The notes under the pieces: model-generated | What the model was told of the DNA's origin: nothing | Databases searched by the model: none | Seen by the model: only the letters and a program-made list of their open reading frames with translations | Shown here: one piece after another, positions 6,206 through 10,012 of the stretch | Numbering within the stretch: the first letter of the stretch is position 1 | How the letters are laid out: every line of letters starts with the position of its first letter | Source of the DNA: Elusimicrobia bacterium CG08_land_8_20_14_0_20_59_10 | GTDB taxonomy: Bacteria > Elusimicrobiota > Elusimicrobia > Elusimicrobiales > UBA9959 | NCBI GenBank assembly: GCA_002779045.1 | Contig: PEXO01000385.1 | Coordinates: 1-10,012, forward strand | Length of the DNA stretch: 10,012 bases | Direction of reading: 5' to 3' | Made by a program: the position numbers and the translations under genes

Positions 6206-6943
6206 TTAAGTCGAGCAATCCATGTGTCGCGCGGAATTCTCAAAAACTGTTTTGGCGCAGACCGCGGCCAGGGGGCAGGCGGCGCACAAGGGCTTGGTCT
6301 TTCTGCAGAACTCCTTGCCCAGCCTGACCAGCAGCGCGTGATACTCATTATACATCTTTACGTCGGGCGGTAGCCCGCGCTCGAACAGCCGTTTCAGCCC
6401 GTCGTATGACAGGTCCCGCGCGGCCAGGACGCGGGACACTATGCGCCGGGTATAGGCGTCGATAACAAAGGAAGGTTTGCCCGCGGCGTATAAGACCATG
6501 GAGTCGGCCGTCTCCGGACCGATCCCTTTATACGAAAGCAGCCCGGAGCGCAGCGCGGGAAGAGGCGAGGACAAGAACCACTGCTCAAGTCCGCCTGGAT
6601 GCTCCCGCAGGACCTTCGCGCAGAATTCCTTAAGCCGCCGGGCTTTCTGCCGGTAGTAGCCGCTGGAGCGCACGGCCTTTTCAAGGACGGGCGGGCGGCT
6701 GGCGGCCAGCGCCTCCATGGACAGCAGCCGGGCCTTATTCAGCGCCTCAAGCGCTTTCTCGACGTTCTTCCAGGAAGTGTTCTGCGTCAGGATGGCGCCG
6801 GCGCATATCTCAAGGATGCCGGCCCCGGTAGGAGGGCCGTAGAGCCCCGGGGTATAGGCGGGCGCGGACGCGCCCGGCGGCGTGACGGGCCACCAGCCCT
6901 GCGGGCCGAAAGCCTTCAGCAGGCGGGTATAGATCTTTTTCAG
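6206..6943 (-). CDS. Endonuclease III-related DNA glycosylase with [4Fe-4S] motif (COG2231 type)
   Basis: This is a base-excision-repair glycosylase of the HhH-GPD superfamily. Numbering from CTG at 6943 (245 residues): the WWP motif (17-19), LEICAGAILTQNTSWKNVEKA (about 44-64), helix-hairpin-helix GIGPETAD (140-147), catalytic-position Asp162 in VIDAYTRR, and an iron-sulfur loop C213-x6-C220-x2-C223-x5-C229. The position of the endonuclease III catalytic Lys is Glu144, so a monofunctional glycosylase without AP-lyase activity is predicted, as in the MagIII-like/COG2231 group; the substrate may be alkylated purines. Start: the only ATG (7024) would overlap the receiver gene by 85 bases and add a basic, Pro-rich tail unlike the family, though it has an AGAAGG upstream. 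No ATG, GTG or TTG lies between. CTG at 6943 overlaps the receiver stop as CTGA and gives a typical N-terminus. The function is firm; the start is uncertain. Confidence 0.82.
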   Translation of the reverse strand: MKKIYTRLLKAFGPQGWWPVTPPGASAPAYTPGLYGPPTGAGILEICAGAILTQNTSWKNVEKALEALNKARLLSMEALAASRPPVLEKAVRSSGYYRQKARRLKEFCAKVLREHPGGLEQWFLSSPLPALRSGLLSYKGIGPETADSMVLYAAGKPSFVIDAYTRRIVSRVLAARDLSYDGLKRLFERGLPPDVKMYNEYHALLVRLGKEFCRKTKPLCAACPLAAVCAKTVFENSARHMDCST

Positions 6944-7314
6944 GACTGCGGAAGCAGCCGCTTTATTTCCCGGAGCAGGTCTTCCAGGTTGTACGGCTTT
7001 TTCATGAAGTTTCGCGCGCCGCATAGTTTTGCCTTCTCTACGCTTTCGGGATTATCCAGCGTGGAGATTATCAGTATCGGTATATGGCGGGTCAGATTGT
7101 CGCGCATCAGCGCATTGCAGACATCGTAGCCGTTAAGCTTGGGCAGCAGCAGGTCCAGCAGCACCAGGTCCGGCTTCTCGCGCCGCGCCAGCGTCAGCCC
7201 CGCCACGCCGTCCGCCGCGTGCAGCACGGTATGTCCTTCCGCCTCAAGGACTTCCTTGAGCACGGCGGAGGCGGCCTTGCTGTCCTCTATCATTACTATT
7301 TTCCGGCCGCTCAT
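6940..7314 (-). CDS. Stand-alone response-regulator receiver domain (CheY-like)
   Basis: The 124-residue protein is a single receiver domain with no output domain. Seen residues: acidic pair Glu10-Asp11 (after KIVMI), phospho-acceptor Asp54 at the end of DLVLLD, the PKLNGYD loop after it, Ser84 in ILIIS, and Lys106-Pro107 in FMKKPY. All five functional positions of an active receiver are present. It starts at ATG 7314, which overlaps the upstream stop as ATGA, with a strong ribosome-binding site (GGGGGGAGG, 7327 to 7319). A longer in-frame extension upstream to 7776 is an artefact of the open frame inside the carbonic-anhydrase gene. No histidine kinase is in the window, so its partner must be elsewhere. 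It may act by protein contact, as CheY, Spo0F or DivK do. Its setting between a carbonic anhydrase and a DNA glycosylase gives no clear clue. Confidence 0.9.
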   Translation of the reverse strand: MSGRKIVMIEDSKAASAVLKEVLEAEGHTVLHAADGVAGLTLARREKPDLVLLDLLLPKLNGYDVCNALMRDNLTRHIPILIISTLDNPESVEKAKLCGARNFMKKPYNLEDLLREIKRLLPQS

Positions 7315-7826
7315 CGCGCCTCCCCCCGCCGGTAGCTGCCGGCCAGCTCTATGTAGATCTTTTCGGACTTTACCAGGGCGGCGCACTCTTCGTCGGTAAG
7401 CTGCCTTTTGACCCTGCCCGGGGCGCCCATCACCAGGCTGCGCGGAGGTATCTTGACGCCGGGCGTGACCACCGCTCCCCCGGCTATAAGGCAGTACTCG
7501 CCTATCTCGCAATCCATCACGACAGAACCCATGCCTATAAGGCAGTGGTCGCCCACCACTGAACCGTGGATGACGGCAGAATGTCCTACAGTTACTCCCT
7601 CTCCTATCACCACCGGCAGACCCTCGTTCGGGTGCAGCACGGCCAGGTCCTGTATATTGGTCCCCCGGCCTATCGTTATCGGTTCCACATCGGCCCGTAT
7701 GACCGCGCCAGGCCACACCGAGACCCCGTCGCCAAGCTTTACCCGGCCTATCAGGCAGGCCGTGGGGTGTACCCACGCCCCCGGAGGCACCTCGGGCGAG
7801 CTGTTAAGGAATTTTTCTATCGGCAT
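7311..7826 (-). CDS. Gamma-class carbonic anhydrase-like left-handed beta-helix protein
   Basis: The 171 residues form a left-handed beta-helix of hexapeptide repeats (I/V-G-x-G pattern, residues about 22-140) with a C-terminal helix. The zinc ligands of gamma-carbonic anhydrases are present as His65 (LAVLH), His82 (VGH) and His87 (AVIH), and the conserved Arg44, Asp46 and Gln59 are also in place. The protein belongs to the YrdA/PaaY/CaiE group of trimeric enzymes. It probably hydrates CO2 in the cytoplasm, but many members have no proven activity. The start is ATG at 7826, with GGAGGAG (7836-7830) just before it; an ATG at 7868 would overlap the upstream gene by 65 bases and lacks that site. 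It overlaps the ybhN-like gene by 23 bases and the receiver gene by 4. Confidence 0.88.
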   Translation of the reverse strand: MPIEKFLNSSPEVPPGAWVHPTACLIGRVKLGDGVSVWPGAVIRADVEPITIGRGTNIQDLAVLHPNEGLPVVIGEGVTVGHSAVIHGSVVGDHCLIGMGSVVMDCEIGEYCLIAGGAVVTPGVKIPPRSLVMGAPGRVKRQLTDEECAALVKSEKIYIELAGSYRRGEAR

Positions 7827-8886
7827 GTTCTCCTCCGTGTTTGCGATGAGAGCGGCCCGAAAAATCATACGCCGGCTCGGACATACGCAGGCCCCAGTAG
7901 ATGAAAATACTGCTGAAGGCCGGTATCAGGTAATAGAAGAGACGGAAAATAAGGCTGGCCGTAAGGGCCTGCCCGACCGGGATCCCCATGCCGGAATAGG
8001 CGGCGGTCATGGCGGCCTCCATAGCCCCCAGTCCCCCGGGCAGTATGGGGATGACCGTCATTATCTGGCCCAGCGCGAAGCCGATTATGAGCGTGCTGGT
8101 ATGCATATGGACGCCCAGCGCCCTGAAGGCGTAATGGAGGATGAGTATATTGCAGATCCAGTCCAGGCAGATATAGGCCGCCACCAGCGGAAGTTCATAG
8201 CGCCGCGCCTGTATGGTGTGAATGCCTTTGGCCAGCTGGGACTCGAACTGCAGGAAGGTCTCTTCGGGGATCTCTTTTTTGGAGAAGGCGTACAGCAGGT
8301 GGTTGACAAGGCTGTAGATCTTGCGCGCCCAGACGGAGCGCAGCTCGTGGTGGAAGAACAGGAGCACCAGGATGAAGGCGAAGGAGAGCACGGCCAGCAC
8401 CCCTGCGATACCCTCGACAAAGGCGAGGCCCGTATTGGTGGACTTGAACATCTGCAATATCATGGCTTCCACGATGATAAGGGAAAGCACCAGGTAGATG
8501 AAGACGCTTATCACCACGGAGGAGGTGACGCTTATGCCGTAGGGGATATTGCGCCTGCTCAGGAGGTGCGCGCGCGTGGCGAAGCCGCTCACGCCGGCGG
8601 AAGAGACGAAATAGTTCACCGTGGTGGAAACATAAGCAATGCCTATGGCTTCCCAGAAGGGAAGCTTGTGGCCGAGTATCTTAAGCACCTCCCACATGGA
8701 GAGACCGATGAGGATATAGCTTGCCACCGAGAAAAGGAAGGAACAAGAAAGGTAGAAGGGTCTGGCTGTTTTTACCGTCTCAAGGATGGAATCCAGGTTG
8801 GGATAGACCAGCACGACCAGTATCACCAGCGAAATAAGGATAGGCCCGTAAACAATCAACCGCTTTTTGAAATTCGCTCTGCGCAT
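7804..8886 (-). CDS. YbhN/AglD-type integral membrane protein (LPG synthase-like transmembrane domain, UPF0104)
   Basis: This 360-residue protein has about seven or eight hydrophobic helices and no soluble catalytic domain. Family signatures: SSAGVSGFATRAHLL (95-109) after the second helix group, and ILPGGLGAMEAAMTAAY (281-297) near the C-terminus. The family includes the membrane part of lysyl-phosphatidylglycerol synthase (MprF flippase domain) and AglD-like proteins; transport or flipping of lipids is the proposed role, not proven for the short forms. Start: ATG at 8886 gives MRRANFKKRL before the first helix, a normal positive-inside N-terminus. The frame stays open to 9186, but that part is antisense to nadB and unlike the family. 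No ribosome-binding site precedes this ATG, and a possible -10 element lies so close that the mRNA could be almost leaderless. It appears to be the first gene of the leftward operon. Confidence 0.88.
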   Translation of the reverse strand: MRRANFKKRLIVYGPILISLVILVVLVYPNLDSILETVKTARPFYLSCSFLFSVASYILIGLSMWEVLKILGHKLPFWEAIGIAYVSTTVNYFVSSAGVSGFATRAHLLSRRNIPYGISVTSSVVISVFIYLVLSLIIVEAMILQMFKSTNTGLAFVEGIAGVLAVLSFAFILVLLFFHHELRSVWARKIYSLVNHLLYAFSKKEIPEETFLQFESQLAKGIHTIQARRYELPLVAAYICLDWICNILILHYAFRALGVHMHTSTLIIGFALGQIMTVIPILPGGLGAMEAAMTAAYSGMGIPVGQALTASLIFRLFYYLIPAFSSIFIYWGLRMSEPAYDFSGRSHRKHGGEHADRKIP

Positions 8887-8977
8887 ATATGATAAAATAT
8901 AGCCGTTGCCCGGTACCGACAGCCCCCGCGGCGCTTGTCTACTATTGTAAATCTTTCCGGCGGTCAATAAAAGCCCC
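8887..8977. promoter_or_regulatory. Divergent intergenic promoter region between the ybhN-like gene and nadB
   Basis: These 91 bases separate two divergent genes and include an AT-rich patch (8884-8901) in GC-rich surroundings. On the + strand TGATAAAAT (8890-8898) fits an extended -10 element (TG-N-TAAAAT) that could drive nadB with a leader of about 70 bases. On the - strand TATATT (8901 to 8896) could be a -10 for the ybhN-like gene, with no convincing -35. A near direct repeat TTGT-N6-TTGT (8935-8948) might be an operator half, but I recognise no known NAD-regulator site. Confidence 0.4.
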
Positions 8978-10012
8978 ATGTCCATACATAGCTCCGATTT
9001 CCTGGTGATAGGCAGCGGGGTAGCGGGACTGCTCGCGGCAAAGAAACTGGCCGAAACCGGCACCGTCGCGGTGATCACCAAGCGCTCCCCGGAGATCTCC
9101 AACACCAACCTCGCCCAGGGCGGCATAGCCGCCGTCACCGCCGCCGGGGATAATTTCGGCCTGCACATCGCCGACACCCTGCGCACCGGCGCCGGGCTTT
9201 CCTATACGGAAATAGTAAAGCTGACCGTGACGGAAGGTCCGGCGCGGGTGCGCGAGCTGGTGGCGCTGGGGACGCAGTTCAACCGCAGGAAGGGCCTTTT
9301 CGAGCTGGGACTTGAAGGGGGCCACTCCCGGCGGCGCATACTGCACGCGGCCGATGCCACCGGCCGGGAAATAGAGCAGGCGCTGCTCAAAGCCTGCCGC
9401 CGCACGCGGAACATAAAGTTCTTTCCCGGCTGCGCGGCCGTTGACTTTGTACTTGAACGCAGGCCCGCCCGGTCGCGTCCGGGAAAGAATCTCTGCCTGG
9501 GCGTTTATGCGCTGGAGGAGAAGACCGGGCGCGTGCGCAGTTTTCTGGCGGGTAGCACGCTGCTGGCCTCCGGCGGGGCGGGCAAGGTATACCGCTACAC
9601 TACCAACCCGGATGTGGCCACCGGGGACGGCATGGCGATGGCCTACCGGGCCGGACTGCGGCTGCTGAATATGGAATTCGTGCAGTTCCACCCCACCTGC
9701 CTCTATCACCCCAGGGAAAAGTCCTTCCTCATCTCCGAAGCCCTGCGCGGCGAAGGCGGCATCTTGCGCGGCGTCTCCGGAAAGGCCTTCATGGCGCGCT
9801 ATTCACCCGACCGCGAACTTGCCCCGCGCGACGTAGTGGCGCGCGCGATAGACTCAGAATTGAAGCGCACCGGCGCCGACTGCGTCTACCTGGACATGAC
9901 CCATTTAAATCCGGCTTTCCTGCGCAAACGTTTCCCCACCATTTACGCCAAATGCCTGCGGCTCGGCATAGACATAACGCGCGAACCGATACCCGTGGTG
10001 CCGGCGGCTCAT
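8978..10012 (+). CDS. nadB: L-aspartate oxidase, N-terminal two thirds (partial)
   Basis: NadB is the FAD flavoenzyme that oxidises L-aspartate to iminoaspartate, which NadA turns into quinolinate for NAD synthesis. The frame runs from ATG 8978 to the window end (345 codons of about 530) with no stop. Seen features: the FAD-binding GSGVAGLLAA (12-21), SNTNLAQGGIAA, GGHSRRRILHAADATGREIE, FVQFHPTCLY with the active-site His, SEALRGEGGILR with the catalytic Arg, APRDVVARAID, and YLDMTHL. These motifs are shared with fumarate reductase and succinate dehydrogenase flavoproteins, but the Asn-Leu-Ala-Gln-Gly-Gly start and the GLEGGHS motif are typical of NadB. No strong ribosome-binding site is visible before the ATG; an upstream start in frame is not seen. 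nadA and nadC, often neighbours, may lie beyond the window. Confidence 0.93.
   Translation, partial: MSIHSSDFLVIGSGVAGLLAAKKLAETGTVAVITKRSPEISNTNLAQGGIAAVTAAGDNFGLHIADTLRTGAGLSYTEIVKLTVTEGPARVRELVALGTQFNRRKGLFELGLEGGHSRRRILHAADATGREIEQALLKACRRTRNIKFFPGCAAVDFVLERRPARSRPGKNLCLGVYALEEKTGRVRSFLAGSTLLASGGAGKVYRYTTNPDVATGDGMAMAYRAGLRLLNMEFVQFHPTCLYHPREKSFLISEALRGEGGILRGVSGKAFMARYSPDRELAPRDVVARAIDSELKRTGADCVYLDMTHLNPAFLRKRFPTIYAKCLRLGIDITREPIPVVPAAH

Noticed and set aside
6940..7776. A long version (278 residues) of the receiver protein
   Set aside because: The extra N-terminal part is read out of frame through the carbonic-anhydrase gene and is Arg/Gly-rich; the ATG at 7314 has a strong ribosome-binding site and gives a complete receiver.
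7408..8892. A 494-residue open frame on the + strand
   Set aside because: It is antisense to the carbonic-anhydrase and ybhN-like genes, which have clear family motifs. The translation is low-complexity and His/Gly/Asp-rich with no domain pattern; long antisense frames are common in GC-rich DNA.
8887..9186. N-terminal extension of the ybhN-like protein to 9186
   Set aside because: The extension is antisense to nadB, crosses the intergenic promoter region and does not resemble the family; ATG at 8886 gives the normal N-terminus.
8942..9709. A 255-residue open frame on the - strand
   Set aside because: It is antisense to nadB, whose motifs are unmistakable; no domain pattern is visible.

Overview
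The window comes from a Gram-negative, LPS-making bacterium with a GC-rich genome. All of it reads as chromosomal housekeeping or envelope genes; I see no mobile element, CRISPR array, rRNA or tRNA. Frequent ATA (Ile) and AGG (Arg) codons in GC-rich DNA, dense gene packing and the mix of families suggest an uncultured or deep-branching phylum such as Elusimicrobiota. That placement is an inference from style, not proof.

Left part, + strand (1-3365): a Kdo/LPS-export operon. It holds the 3' end of kdsA (Kdo-8-phosphate synthase), a small zinc-ribbon membrane protein, kdsD/kpsF (arabinose-5-phosphate isomerase), lptC, lptA and lptB. Every junction is a 4-base stop/start overlap (ATGA, or CTGA for lptC). 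KdsD makes arabinose-5-P, KdsA condenses it to Kdo-8-P, and LptB, LptC and LptA belong to the machine that carries finished LPS across the envelope. The kdsC phosphatase, which lies between kdsD and lptC in E. coli, is absent here. lptC appears to begin at a CTG codon, which restores a short lipoprotein-like leader that an ATG-only annotation would lose.

Middle and right, - strand (8886 down to 3338): six tightly packed genes reading leftward. They are a YbhN/AglD-type multi-spanning membrane protein, a gamma-class carbonic-anhydrase-like protein, a stand-alone CheY-like receiver, an endonuclease III-related [4Fe-4S] DNA glycosylase (COG2231 type), a cytoplasmic TPR protein and a large multi-spanning membrane protein resembling GT-C glycosyltransferases. 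Neighbours overlap or sit within about 25 bases, so co-transcription is likely although the functions are mixed. This operon converges on the lpt operon, and the last coding bases overlap by 28.

Right end, + strand (8978-10012): the first two thirds or so of nadB (L-aspartate oxidase, NAD synthesis), divergent from the ybhN-like gene across a 91-base AT-rich promoter region.

I do not see a clear new multi-gene system. The points most worth following up are the two CTG-in-CTGA gene starts, the zinc-ribbon protein embedded in the Kdo operon, the GT-C-like/TPR pair, and a hairpin-forming insert inside lptA.
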